Assembly: GCA_914767715.1 (NCBI GenBank)
Contig: OU612067.1
Coordinates: 8,370,001-8,434,000 of the forward strand
From: Membranipora membranacea
Taxonomy: Eukaryota > Bryozoa > Gymnolaemata > Cheilostomatida > Membraniporidae
Length of the DNA: 64,000 nucleotides
Direction: 5' to 3'
In this document: in pieces, positions 1 through 12,659 of the stretch
How the letters are laid out: every line of letters starts with the position of its first letter
How positions within the stretch are numbered: the first letter of the stretch is position 1
Notes under the pieces: generated by a model
What the model saw: only the letters and a program-made list of their open reading frames with translations
Databases searched by the model: none
What the model was told of the DNA's origin: nothing
Program-made: the position numbers and the translations under genes

Positions 1-3000
1 CAAGATAGTGCAACAGTTCGGTATCCCTTTCTGAGGCCTTAAAGCAGCACTCCCTCACAGGAAGGAACAAAAGAGTGTGTGAAGTCCTGGTGTTGCAAGC
101 AGTGATCGAAAAGGTAAACAGCACCGTAAAGTGACAGAACGACAGCGATAGATTCAGAAAGAGGCACTTATGTATGCAGAGGTAAGATTTGGTATCTCAG
201 GTAAGTACATTAAGCAACAACACAAAATCAAGTCTTGGGCTAGAGAATCGACTTGAGAACCGCCCGTTACCAACTTCTAATCACTTACCAACAATTTGAG
301 AGGTTGCATCGTATCAAAATGTGATGGAGAAAGAGAAATAATAATTTCAAAAAATATTTAGGTCACAACAAGTTCTATTTCAATAGAACTATAACTACTG
401 TTCGCAAAATTTTGCGTTTTTGACCTTGTCTACCCCTCTCATGTAGATCTTTTGCTTTCAAAACAATTAGTTGATGTTGAATGTTGCACATAGTTGGTTC
501 AGTGTGCTTTAAACTTCATCTTAAGGTTAACCAATACCAGAACTGAAATTCAATTGATCAAATACGCGAGTTATCTACCCTGTTTCAGGCTATACCTAGG
601 GTACTATTTGAGTTGGAGTAGTCTTACTTAACTTTCATATTACTTTATATCCATATGAAATTACAGAATCCTAGCTCAATTTGATCGAATTTAAGAAGAA
701 AAAAAAGGGTTAACCCTACCTACCTGTCTTATGGATTTCTAAATTTAAAATTACCCTCTAAAGGTTGTGACAATAAAAGGTTAAAACAAATTGATGTATT
801 TGTGATGTCATAACAAAGCCCTAGTTCATACCTCACCCTGCAGTCTCATTAATTGAAAACCGCATTGGTCTCATCATTGAGTTACCTTCGAGTTTCATAG
901 AACTGGATGAACACCAAGTTCCGGGACACAGAACAATAGTTTAAGGCATATCCACAACCTGGCAAAGCTAGTCAGCAAAACATAGTTGTACGCTGTTGCT
1001 AAATATTACACCTGCCACAGAATAACGCCTTTATTACTGAGATACATCACAAGGGTAGGTACCATGTCGGGTATATGACAGGCCGGGATCTCCTGCTCGA
1101 GTGCCAGCTCCACATTGGATGTCTCTGATTGAGTCAGTGTCTGTCTTTAAATTTCAACTACAAGACAGCTTACCATGAGGCTGTTGGTGTGCTTATTTGA
1201 GGTATTTCTGAAAATACATGACAATATGCTAACACCACTAAAAGTGCAGGAGCTGCAGATTCTGGGAGACTGAGCAAAGCAAACTGTTGATAGATTGTAA
1301 TAGACACGATTGCATTATTATGTTAATGGTAACGGAATTATTTTAAGCTGAACTATTGACCTGAACTCTTTTTGCTCCTTATACATAGTCAAACGCCCTT
1401 AAAAGTGCTCATTAATGGAATTATTCAGTTCTTTCTCTTTTTAAATACTTTTTTGGCATAATTTTCATTCTCAAAGAATTCAATTATAATATTGATGCGG
1501 AACAAATGGTGATCAAAACTGAGGTATTTCGTTGAGTTTACATTGACTGCATTCAATCTCAACTTTAGCATCCCCTGGTGAATAATCAAAATGAATCAGA
1601 GTCTGATTGTAATATGAGTAGCAATCGCATAGAGAAAACTCCATCTTTATAGAATAAGGTCAATTTTAATTTCAATCAGATAATCCTAGGTTGAAATTCA
1701 ATCAGGCTTTACTGATTCATCAATCCTGTAGAGATGTGATAACACCAGCTATCATGATCTCAGCTAAATCGTAATCTTAATATCTCCTTAATATACCTTT
1801 TTTGCGGTCTTATTGAGGATTGATTCCAATTTCAATTGAATTTTCTGTACGTTGAATCGTAAAAAAACAGCTGGTAATGTCACTACTAGTTTGAATCAAT
1901 GAGGCGAACAGCCCCCAACATTGTACATGGAGAGTACACTGTTTAACTATCTCCTGTACAAAACACAGATTTTAGTAAAAAAAAATGGAGATGTCACAAA
2001 AAAGCGATCGAAATGTACACAACATTCCCCGTCTCTCCCACTGTCAGAAAGGAGATGATTTGATAAAAAAAACTTCATTCACATGTATGATTGCAATCAA
2101 ATCAGCTCTCTGTGATTAAACACGTGGGAAGAAAAAGGAAAGGTTTTTCCACACGCTTAAATCCGTTTGGCTATTCTCCTTAGTCTATAGCAGAGATATT
2201 CTGCTGCCCAAAACTAATATGACAATAAGTGATGTTTGGTAAACCATTATACAAGGTGGTCAAATTTGCTTCACAACATAAGAGCACCTTGGTAAAAAAA
2301 AAACTGGGCATATAACAAATGGTTAAAAGTTATTTATTCTGAGGCTTGTGCCTAATACAATAAAAAAACAAGCCTCTGCGCAGCTGTTCCCAAACAAGAG
2401 TAGCCTATAGCAGCTAAGATTGGAACTACCTACCATGGCAACTATCATGAGCTCACTCATCGCGATGTCCAAAAAAATAGCAGATCCTTTCACACTTAAC
2501 AATTGGCAATCTCCAACTGATGTAAATAAGGAAAGCCAAGCCACACTTATCAATGAAACGTTGCAGCCCTGGAGCTTCAAAAGATGATTACCATAGGATA
2601 CAGCTCGGATAAATAAGCATGATAGACAATATGGGAAAAAAGGTGAGCAGGACACTGAAACTATCCTGTTCAGAGATAACAGAGGGAACAGCAGCCCGGC
2701 TGTGATGACAACACATATATCGCCCCCAAACTGCAGTATACCAACATTGTTTTCTTACGAGACACTTCAATATCCAACCCCATCACACTGCCCTCTGCTG
2801 GTAAAAAGCGTTATCAACATTAAATTTCAATTTTTGCTCAACCGTGTCATATTTCCCATGCAATCTTATCAAACATCTCCGAATATGATAATTAGCCAAA
2901 CATCATAGATGTTATCTAACAAAAAGTTGAGTTTGCTCATTAGGCTTCGCACTAATCCCTCAAATGGTGTTATCTCTGCACAATTCACAACAGTCAAACT

Positions 3001-3690
3001 TTGCCTTCTGCACTGAAAAGGTAATATCAGCTGATAATGTGTTTCTCCAGCAGTTTACAATGCCCGAGCGTCACGTATTTGCACAGCGAAAGGCGTTACC
3101 TTCTCGGTGCATCATTTTTGAGCCATATACATCAGTTAGTAGAACTCAAAGTTCATAATTTGAGCACTATAGCACAGTTAATTCACTTCATGATGGAAAG
3201 CGTAAACAACCCTGCAAAAAAAGACCGACTCTCTCTTGAGGATAAACTGAGACATTAGCGTGAGATGCATCCACTCAAGGAATGTTGTACGGATTGTCCG
3301 AGGAATTGCCAGGCTTAAATAATCCAGATCAGAAAGATACAGATAAATGTCCAGTATTGGAATAAAAGCTACAAGTGAAAGAGTTTCTTGCACATGACGG
3401 TGCATAGACATGATGCAAACACAAAAAGATTTTCTTCAAGGCAGCGAACTGTTTGATTTTAGGTGGGATGGCAATCAAAAAAATTACACTCATTGCCCCG
3501 TCCCAGCTCAGTAAATAGTAGGACAATTAGGAAGATCATAAATACTATTATCCAGAATTAGTTTTTCAATATCATTGGCCATGTAAAGTGAAAATATAAA
3601 AATTAGTAATTTAATTAAGACAGTAATTTGAGAATAAGGAAAATTTTTACAGCAACTTAACTTGAACCATTAGTAACATACTTTTTATCT
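1..3690. other. No supported gene; AT-rich non-coding or decayed DNA
   Basis: I find no convincing gene here. Bases 1-170 contain a short plus-strand reading stretch of the kind found in the N-terminal part of transposon proteins, but it is broken by stops. On the minus strand, hydrophobic open stretches at about 2323-2770 and 3394-3526 could be exons of a membrane protein; I could not join them into a consistent model (see rejected items). Confidence 0.4.
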
Positions 3691-3709
3691 TTTATTTCCT
3701 GTTTTCCAG

Positions 3710-4910
3710 GTTTTCTACAGCCACCGCCTGACTGATGCTGATGGCAAAGAATGTTGGGTGTGCAAGAAGTTTATCATGCATACACTCGGACTTAACATCA
3801 ACTGCCATGTAGTGATGAATGCAAAGGCTAATCCTTCTCTCCATGCACCTGTGCCGAACCAAAGGGGCATAAGAAGTTGGACATTAACCTATTTCATGAA
3901 GGAATCTATGCTCACATCAAAACCTTTAATCCATGCATATCGCATTACCTATGTGAACATGCTCCGAACAGACTCTATCTCCCTCATGGCCTCATTATGA
4001 CAGATATGCGTAACGATTGTAACTCTGAGAGTGAAGTGGATTACACAACTTACATGAGGAGGGTAAACAATATGAACATCTCATTTGCAAAACTAGGAGA
4101 GGAAGAGTGTGAAGTGTGCAGAGCATTGAAGATGGGTGACGAGCATCAAATGGTAAATCAAAAACATGCCTGTGAGAGATTGTCCATGTTTATCAAGGCC
4201 AGAAGACGAGGGATGCTTACAAGGTGGACGGTGAGACCGTTGTACCAGGTCGGGTAGTGAGGAGCGTGGACTTACAAAAATTTGTGATGCTGCCAAGGCT
4301 CCCAGGTTACAAGTCTGCCTGTTTTACCAAGCGTCTAGTCACTTTCCATCAAACATTTGCTCCTGCCGTAAAATATTGTGAAGCGACAAAGACAGAATCT
4401 GTGCTCTGGCATGAAGCCTGATGCAGACGATAATATTTTATACTATATGGATAACTGCAGAGGGAAGAACAAAAATTATGCCTTATACACTGCCCTGACT
4501 GACATAATAAATACCGACAAGATATGAGCCAACACAATCACTCTCAAGTACCTCGAAGCAAGACATGCTTTCATGAGTGCAGACAGCTGCCATGCTAGGG
4601 TTGAAAGGCAGATGAAAAGATAGGGGACTTTGAAGATTTTGTCAACTGCGGGAAAGATGCTGGTGTTAATCCTATAACACCAGGCTTTACAGAATTTGCC
4701 AAATATACCGGAGGGCAGAGCAACAAAGGAAGACCAATATTGGCAGACATCAGTGTGGCTAAGTTGGAAGGGTCAGTAAAGATCTTCAGTACAAGACTGA
4801 TCATGCAGAAACTGAGTATAAAACTTCCGATTTTCTACTGGCAAAACATAAGCTTGGTAGAGTTACTCCATGCCGAACCACCACCCGTGGTTTCCCCGAG
4901 ATTATCCTAG
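3710..4910 (+). pseudogene. Decayed DDE-type transposon protein (uncharacterised invertebrate family)
   Basis: Plus-strand relic. A likely acceptor (TTTTCCAG) precedes it at about 3709. In changing frames it reads a Cys-containing segment (DGKECWVCKKF, near 3745), a segment at about 3870-4140 with HIKTFNPCISHY and MNISFAKLGEEECEVC, then SVDLQKFVMLPRLPG at about 4270 and a YMDNCRGKNKN-like segment at about 4444-4476, which resembles the D-N-C catalytic neighbourhood of DDE transposases. A last open stretch (about 4610-4800) has FEDFVNCGKDAG. I recognise this order of segments from multicopy uncharacterised proteins of invertebrate genomes that behave like transposons, but I cannot name the superfamily. 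At least four frame changes and several stops mean it is inactive. A translated database search would settle the family. Confidence 0.55.
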
Positions 4911-5238
4911 CTCAAAGTTTAAGATATATATAGCTGACTCTTTGTGTTGATGGTCTGATCTCAGCGCCCAATATCAATTACCATGTAAGTATAAGATAAG
5001 CCGAGACGCTTAAGGCGACTAAAGCGAAGAAACTCTGAAATGAAATACAGGATATTGGAAGCTACAGCAGCTTTAACAATGCTTACCTGCATCAGTCTGA
5101 ACCAAACAGTTGAGCTGCACCGCAGTAGACATTCCTTCAAATAAGCTAGTATAGTGCTTGACACTGAGAAGAGGCACTGCTCCCCAAGTTCTCCACCACC
5201 TACAACAGCACATATATCTTAAGGCTACACAGTATGTT

Positions 5239-5745
5239 GTCACCATAGACAAAACACACAACACTAGGCTGGACACTGAGCATAAAAAAGTGTCCTCATT
5301 AAATACTGCGACGCAAGACATCTCACTGTGGTAGAAAAGGCAATGATGCATGTGTATTTTCGGAGTGATCTCCCTTTGATGCAAATAATTTTATAGATTT
5401 TATAGAATTTGATACAGAATAGCAGCAGCAAGCTTCTGCAGCAGCGGTAAAAACTTGTCTATATTCTGACTAACTCATCACTTATTTTAATTAAGCAACA
5501 ATGGCATGGAAATATTAGTTAACAGCATATCATACTTCCCAAATAATCTAAATTAAAAAGTGGGAGATTTAAATTTACAGCGATACTGCACGTCATCGCA
5601 ATGCTCCGAGGGTGCGAAGTACCCAAGCGATCCACATAGGAGTCTGAGGGCAGTATGATCCCCCATTAGGGTCCGGGATAGAACCCGACCACCGATGATC
5701 TGAGAGCGTTTCTAGCCACTAGGAAGGGCTAAAAAGACATATTTT
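5239..5745 (-). repeat. Repeat with tRNA-like head, left arm of an inverted pair
   Basis: About 507 bp, the reverse complement (diverged, with indels) of 7805-8318. Read on the minus strand it starts with CTTTTTAGCCCTTCCTAGTG, which contains a box A-like stretch (about 5708-5723), followed by a box B-like GGGTTCTATCCC (5675-5686). This suggests a tRNA-derived SINE or a composite repeat. The outer edge is near 5239. Confidence 0.6.
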
Positions 5746-5789
5746 ATCCCAAATAATTTCAGAGAAACATGAAATTATTTGGGATCAAT

Positions 5790-7740
5790 ACCAGTCACTC
5801 ATCAACGAGTGCTTGGAAAGTTACTAAAATTGCGATAGGGTGTTTTCTCTCAAATCTGCAGGAAATAGACAGTTTTCTGACTTCTGATTTAGGCCTCAAT
5901 TCAGAGTTGTCCTCTCTCCAGTTTGGTACTTTTAACCCACGCCCCATAGGAAAAACGTGCTGAGAGAGGGTTATCTTGAAAACCACTTATAACAGGATAA
6001 AAATTATTTTTGATTCAGAATCTGCAACGTTGAAAACTCATATGGACATAGTTTGGGAAAAAATTTTAGTATTTGGATAGTCAATTATAGCATTTTCTGC
6101 CTATTTTGTGGACCATTTGGCAGAATTTTTCACGAGTTTCATCACTAAAGTTAAGATGTATCAACATTCAAGCCTCCAATGATTTGGAAACCCTGTCTCG
6201 CAGAGTTTTCAATGGTGCAGACTCTGAATCAAAAATCATTTCTATCCTTACATAAGCGGTTTTCAAGATAATCCTCTTTCAGCAGGTTTTTCCTATGCGG
6301 CCTGGGTTAAAAGTACCAGACTGGAGAGAGGACAACTCTGAATTGAGGCATAAATAAGGGCTCAGAAAACTGTCTATAGTGAATGAGAATTAAATAAAGT
6401 GGGAAGTGGACAGAATTTGGTGTAGATATCTGGAGGGTCCCACCTAAATAGGGAGACTTTGCAAGTATGTTAGTGATTGTAACTATAATGCTGATACTTA
6501 GTAACCATTGGAGCATAAATCATGGTACTGAATATTTTGAATATGTAGATGAATGTACATGGACACTTCACGGTCTCATTCTGATTCCCACAATGCAATT
6601 CTAGATTGGAATTTTTGAAGGGCATCAGAAGAAAATCCTAATTATCTATCTATCTATATATCTATCTAATCGTTTTATAATACTGATGGGAATCAAACCG
6701 CAATGCATTATGGGATATTGCTGCGAGGTGATTGTGACCCTGTTTTCAGCCGTTGTGTTAGGAAATGTAGAATTCATAGCTAATGTTTATTACCTAACAT
6801 CTATTATAGAATTTTAGCAGATTAAATCCTTTTCAACAAAACCTGAAAATCAACCCATGAAACAATCTGAGCATAATATCGCGTAACAGGTGCACTAGGT
6901 ATATCAATTCCAGTGTGGTTGGTGTTGAAATGGTACAACAGCCCACCCAGCCCCTTATCGACCGCATACGGCCGCGATCGCCATCCCGAACGCCATTAAG
7001 GGTTGGCCGTACATAATAACTGGCAAATATCCCCTATAATGGTGTGGAAATCCGAAGCGATCAAAGTTTTAGTGGTCTATCATATACCTTTACAAGATGT
7101 TATCCTTAGCTAACCAAAGTTGCGGGGGGGGGGGGGAAATTCAATTTCTTTGTTTTGTCATATAATTGATTTTTTAAATTTAATGGTTAGTCGTGATGAT
7201 TGAGCAGAAATAATGACCACATACAGACTACACTCATCTAATCTAACAGTGGGAAGGCTATTATATTCCTTGCAATGCTTTGTGGGAAGATGACATTCTT
7301 ACAACAATATAATAATATAAAGAGCTTTGAGCGGGTTGGGAGAAAATCTTTAATGATATTATATACTGATGGGAATTAAACCACTACGTATTTATTATGG
7401 TATATTTCAGCAAGGTTATTGTGACCCGGTGTTCAACAGTTGTCTTATGAATTGAAGAACCCATACCAAATAAATGTTTTGAAGCATTATGTCAAACGAT
7501 CCTTCAAATCATTGTATTTAACAAATGGATAACCTTGGATATTCCTAAAAAAAACAATGCTCGGTTTGATTCCAACTGCAAGTAGCTATTTGTTATCATG
7601 GTCTTCGAGATGATACAGTGTGGCGTGCAGGTGCATTCATATACATATTCAAAATGTTCAGTTCCATGATTTAGGCACCAATGGTAACTAAGTATCAGCA
7701 TTATAATTACAATTTACATTATATTTACATTTCTATGTCA
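5790..7740. repeat. Nested inverted and direct repeats between the outer arms
   Basis: Inside the outer inverted pair there are further repeats. About 5795-6060 is inverted at about 6160-6400, centred near 6110. About 6470-6570 is inverted at about 7600-7720. About 6670-6760 recurs in direct orientation at about 7358-7450 (both start with ACTGATGGGAAT). A CTAT-rich microsatellite lies at about 6643-6668. No open reading frame of note is present. This looks like foldback-type elements inserted into one another. Confidence 0.6.
7124..7136. repeat. Poly-G run (13 G)
   Basis: Thirteen consecutive G residues in otherwise AT-rich sequence, inside the inverted-repeat complex. Such runs are prone to length errors in sequencing. 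Confidence 0.9.
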
Positions 7741-7804
7741 GTTTTGCTCAATCAAAATAGGTGATGAGTTAGACAGAATATAGACAAATATGTCAAATAT
7801 TCGT

Positions 7805-8318
7805 TTTTTAGCCCTTCCTAGTGGCTAGAAACGCTCTCAGAGCATCAGCGGCCGGGTTCTATCCCAGAACCTGTTGGGGGATCACACTGCCCTCAAACCT
7901 CCATGTGGATCGCTCGGGAAGTTCGCACCCTCGGAGCATTGCGATGACGTGCAGTATCGCTGTAAATTGAAATCTCCCACTTCTGAATTTTTATTACTTG
8001 GCAAGTATGATATGCTGCTTAACTAATGTTTCTATGCCATTTTTGCTTTATCAAAATAAGTGATAAGTTAGTCAGAATATAGACAAAGTTGTTACCTGTG
8101 CTGCAGAAGCTTGCTGCTGCTATTATGTATCAAATTCTATAAAATCTATTAAATTATCTGCATCTTAGGGAGATTACTCTAAAAAAACGTGTGCAACATT
8201 GCCTTTTCTACCACAGTGAGATGTCTTTGCGTCACAGTATTTAATGAGGACACTTTTTGATAGGATATTTACTACACAGTGTCCAGTCTAGTGTTGTGTG
8301 TTTTGTCTATGGTTGTCA
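7805..8318 (+). repeat. Repeat with tRNA-like head, right arm of the inverted pair
   Basis: Plus-strand partner of 5239-5745. The head has a box A-like element (about 7818-7833) and a box B-like GGGTTCTATCCC (7854-7865). The body continues to about 8318, where similarity to the left arm stops. The outer edge is 60 bp from the donor site of PSMD5 exon 4, so this insertion lies in, or ends, that gene. Confidence 0.6.
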
Positions 8319-8377
8319 ATCTCAATACATGTGTCTGGTAGTCCTCAAAGTTCAGTGCTGGTATCTGATACACTCAC

Positions 8378-10648
8378 CTTGATGTATGACATGCATCCCA
8401 TACCATCATTCTTATAATAAAGAATAGACTTAGGGGATGAGGTGCGTAATAAGGGAAGTAAGCGAAGAGGGGATTGTGCCTTACCATACAGAATTTCTGT
8501 GAGCAAGCCCAAAAGTAATGCAATATAGAATTCACGGCCAAATATGCCCATCAAGTTGTCATAATGTTAGATAAGTGTCGAACAGTGAATCATTTAGCTA
8601 CTAGTCGCCGTGAGCTTTGGTCGAAAAACTTTGTACAAAAGGTCTGTCCATGCGCTGGTGTACCTTTGTGATTTTGGAATTGAGAGTTACGGGTGGCTTC
8701 TCTTGCAGAGAAGCAATAGAAAGTTCTCAGGCTTAAAAACACTGATTGGTTGCATCGTAATGTCCGTATACGTGGGTATGCATAGAAATACAGGGGTTAG
8801 GTTAAAGATACCCACAAGCGCAAGATATTGGCCTTGACTCAGCTATATTAAATACCTATGAGCAGCAGTGCTTCTGAAGCAGTTTTATTCAGCAGGCCAC
8901 ATTGTGACGCATCAGACTCCACACATACGCAGTCAATTAGTAGTCGTATGAATTCTGGTGAATAGATGAGTATATCTTTATCTCCTTGGCACACTCTATA
9001 CAGCTGAAAATTAGGCATTTACATAAGATAGCAGGTGAGTTACCTAGCAAACTGAACAAGCTCATCAGAATACAAAAGATGTTATCACTGTCATGAATTT
9101 GCACTCAAACAGTTGCTGTAAGGCAGCGGTAATGTCAAGCATGTATCTCCTGTAATCTGTGTACACACGCCAAGATACTTGGATGTTTTTCTATTCAGGA
9201 CAATTAACAAGGAGCATAATTGTGTTTATTATGAGTACCTGTTGACAGCACAATGACTTAACATCACAGTTGGGATGCTCAAGTCCTAGCAGTATCTGCT
9301 GTTTGTAAGTGTCATATACTTTTATTGGTCTCATCCCATTCAAAAGCTTGCCCAATACCTGACATGCCTGAGCAGCAACTTCTCTAAAAACAGATGATCC
9401 ACATTTGATGCAACTACTAAGTTTTATTGAAACATGTACATAGCAATAACAGGTAGGCATACCTAGGGGCTTAGTAGATCAGTGGGTCAATAAGTGGTGA
9501 CTTTCTGTACCAAGGACTTGCTGGTCATATTGATAACTGAGATAGATAAGAGGTATCATCTGTGGTATCAAAGCATAAGACCATCCTCAGGGGAGGAATG
9601 GAGACCTGGAACAGAAGTGCTGAGTTCATTAAAGAGAAGATGATAAAAGTGGTTATAAATGTTTGTGAATAATGAAAGCTCCGCATATACCGCATCCTGA
9701 GGGAGGGACTCCCAAATACTTAAAAGTTCCCAAACCAATAAAGTTCACATTCATGTTCTCCCTGGATCCACTGGTTTATTTTCCAAGTCCCAGCCCGGAT
9801 GGCCACAGATATTTTTAACTTGGGCCTGCCTACAGATATATATTGCATGAAAACATATTGCATATCCATACATTAGATTTGATAGACAGAACCACTGAGC
9901 AGCCCCCTCCCCTTTCATAAATACCCACATTCTTTGAAAGTGTTAGCAGGCAAATTTGCTTGCTCATTTGCAACATATATATTTGTTGCTTTTAAGTTAG
10001 ACTCAGTCAAACAAAGGAGAAACCATTTATCAAACAATCTGGTCTTGGCACCTCAGGTTTGTCATTACTGAGGTGATATACAAGTTTGCATGCCTAGCTG
10101 ATAGACTCATTTAAGAGTGAAGGCCTACTAGCTAGACAGTCAGTAAACATATAGTCTTCATTTTATATTAAACCTACTAACACAGGACATTATTATATAA
10201 CAATAATACCAACCAAGGAGTACTAAAAAACTCCTCGATCATCAAATCAAGGAGGAATAGCAATAGAAGTTACTACATGATAATAACTAAGTTAGGATCA
10301 CTCACTCATGATGATGATTAGGCAACTTATTCACAATTATTGTTGGTTTCAAGCCCTATACAAAACCTCACATATCTACTGCAAACAAAATCATAAGGTA
10401 ATTACACAATGTCCTTTGTTGTCATAACGTCACCCAATATATATAATATATGGATATATTTTACAGTACCTTTGATCATCATTCAAACAGCTGAAAAGGA
10501 TAACTAGGTGTTCTGACTTTGCTCCAATAACATCTGCATAACTCACAGCACTTGTACCATTGGTGTAAATCTGTATGTCAGTAAGCACTGATAGCCTATC
10601 TTCACTTTCCGCGAGATCACCTAGCAGAATCAAAAGTTGACTAGCCAT
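8378..10648 (-). CDS. PSMD5: 26S proteasome non-ATPase regulatory subunit 5 homologue, N-terminal exons
   Basis: PSMD5 (S5b, Hsm3-like) is a HEAT/ARM-repeat chaperone that holds the ATPase ring during assembly of the 19S proteasome particle in the cytosol. Four minus-strand exons join in frame: 10648-10470 (start MASQLLILLGDLAE), 9383-9239, 9003-8856 and 8496-8378, giving 197 codons. Exon 1 joins exon 2 to read NDDQREVAAQACQVLGKLL, matching vertebrate NENHREKTTLCVSILERLL in register. Further matches are GLEHPNCDVKSLCCQQ with the GLIHPDDSVKILTLSQ segment, PEFIRLLIDCV with AELLKQIVYCI, and SSPKSILYYKNDGM with the SVSPESLNYC region. Exon 4 may begin further upstream than the phase-compatible acceptor used here. 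The family is about 500 residues, so the C-terminal half is missing: downstream lies the 5.2-8.3 kb repeat complex, and only a weak exon 5 candidate (about 5085-5150, reading LFEGMSTAVQLNCL) was seen, in the wrong phase. Confidence 0.72.
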
Positions 10649-11373
10649 TTTACAACACTGAATGATGAAGGAAAATTTAGTGAGAATGGTAAAAAGTGTG
10701 GGTCGCTGTGAACTATCTCTTCCATAGTTATTGAGTTACCCTTTCTTTGCCCGGTAGAGGACAACTCCTTATTTACAAAACAATAACAGGTTTGCTGACA
10801 CCCTCCCTGCTGACATCAGGGTGTTTAGCTTGGACAGGCTAAGGGTGATTGGTACAGCTCCTTGATGAAAATATTCTCCTTCATTCACCCAGGACGCCAA
10901 AAGGGAATAAATGACAGGTTTCTTAAGGCGGAGAGGTAAGGCATATAATGATTATCTGCTATGACAACCTCAAGAAAGGAAATTGTTCTGAGCTACTTTT
11001 AACCGACTGAATCATCATCATATTTACTGAATTCTATTCTAAACTGTTTTCATTCTAGTAATTATCTCCTCCAGCCAGTACAATATATAGCACACTATTT
11101 AAGTTCAAACTTGGAAAAGGTGGCTTGCAATCATTGGTATAGCTCTGGGAACTGGCGCGTTCCGGGTTGTTGCTTCTCGCCCTATTGGCTAAGATCAAAG
11201 TGTGTCTATGTTTTAATTTGGTGAGAATAACAATTCTAACATTTCTACATTACGATGAGTACAATTTTGTAAGGCCACCTTAACACAAAATTGATAGTTA
11301 GGACCTAAGAAGCAACCAATTATGGAGGTGAAGAGCAATTTCTGTAAGAATTATCTGGTATTTGGGCAACTAG
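10649..11373. other. Intergenic, upstream of PSMD5
   Basis: I see no gene or clear promoter motif. About 11330-11390 resembles about 29585-29640 and belongs to a duplicated block around the membrane exon described next. Confidence 0.5.
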
Positions 11374-11543
11374 TCACAATATTTCTAATTCAAACCATAT
11401 CTGCATACATTCATAACCGGAGCCCCTGGATCTCACTCTCGCCTTCACTGCAAAAACTGTAGCTGTCAATGCAGCTGTAATGACTACGGCAGAAGCTGAT
11501 GTGGCAGATAACGCTATGATTCTGCCTTCAGTAAACCGGGACT
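11374..11543 (-). other. Isolated transmembrane exon related to the NHL-propeller gene
   Basis: After the acceptor CTTTCAG (boundary 11544/11543) an open exon reads ESRFTEGRIIALSATSASAV followed by VITAALTATVF, AVKARVRS and a longer tail to a stop at 11374. It aligns residue by residue with the last exon of the complete gene at 19425-23176 (DSWFTNGRIMALSIASV...). The membrane segment is intact and ends in a basic stop-transfer stretch. I found no NHL-propeller exon upstream of it (11.6-17.6 kb is filled with LINE, MITE and SINE sequence), so it is either the 3' end of a destroyed paralogue or an exon of a gene with an ectodomain I did not recognise. Confidence 0.6.
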
Positions 11544-11559
11544 CTGAAAGAAGATGGTA

Positions 11560-12659
11560 ATAAATTGAATAGTAGTATAATACATGTATAAGCTCTATTC
11601 ACTTGCATGCATTGCTCAATTTCTCTTGAGTCTTTCAGTATGATTAAGTCAAAACTCGAATCTCTTGCTTTTTGATCAGGCATCGATGCTCCCTATCTTA
11701 TCTTATGCAATTCCAACCAGATAATTGTATACAGAAGTTACAGAAAATAATACACAATACGGTTGAACCTGATTATGAAGAGAGAGTAAGCAAACTACGT
11801 ATAGCAGGGTCATGAATGATCTAGGGCTTACAATATTGTAGTCTTTCAAAAGGAGTTTACATAAACCAGAATTTCTGCTGAGTTGATGGTTCTTGCACAT
11901 ACTGCAGTTTTTACACATAAATCTGTTTTAGTTTTGACAAATGAGGAAGTGCCAAAATTGTTACTGCAGTTCCAATTTTATCCCTCAAAAATATGTTGCG
12001 GCCTTTTTAGTTGAGCCTGTGTAAATTGCAGCCTTTTTCAAGAAAAGGTTGCCCACCCATGATCTAGCTAGATAAAGGTATTAATTTGGAGTGGCCAAAA
12101 TATTATCGGGATGTAACAAAAAACGCTGAACTTTTATTTGTCCTTGATTCTCTGTACATTCGAGCAGGGCGCACTGTTTTAGGCAGGGAGGTTGATGGTT
12201 CAAGCCTAAACACATTTTTATATTTGCGTCTACATGTTGACTTAGATCGTACTCTAAGGTTAAAAGCTCTTTATTACGCTGGCACAGGTACACTCTCTCA
12301 CAAGTCGAACACTGCTCAGGCTTGAATTATGAAACATGCCAGACTAAGTGCCTGCACAATCTAGGTTAATTCAAAATTATTGTATAATATGTCTGCTACC
12401 TGGAAACCAACACAAGAATCAAATGCAAAATCAACATTATACACTAAGCTCAAGTAACACTTAAGTAGCTGAAATTATCTGCAATCAACAAACGGGGCAT
12501 GAAGTGAGATGTTTGTCTCAATTACAGGTCAGCAACGAAAATTGTAATTTAACTTCTTTTTTTTTGTTATTTTTTTTTTGTTTATGGTAAAAAATTAGTG
12601 TAATCAAATAAAAGAAATTTGGCATAGTAGTATGTAATGCAGATGAAAGAAAAGGGGTC
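11560..12659. other. No supported gene
   Basis: Short open stretches on both strands (for example 12081-12325) overlap each other, match nothing I know and have no splice context. I treat the stretch as non-coding. Confidence 0.5.

Noticed and set aside
1200-3526. Minus-strand hydrophobic stretches vaguely like a ferroportin (SLC40) transporter: SWDGAMSVIFLIAIPP (3500), SLFTSVGDCQLLSVKGSAIF (2500), PESAAPALLVVLAYCHVF (1270).
   Set aside because: The similarity is by eye and weak, the middle of the protein is missing, and no consistent set of splice sites joins the pieces. A profile search would be needed.
5073-5384. Minus-strand open frame with a segment (LFEGMSTAVQLNCL) that might be PSMD5 exon 5.
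   Set aside because: The phase does not fit exon 4 and most of the frame lies inside the repeat arm; kept only as a note.
12081-12325. Overlapping open frames on both strands.
   Set aside because: No domain, no splice context and no duplicate under constraint.
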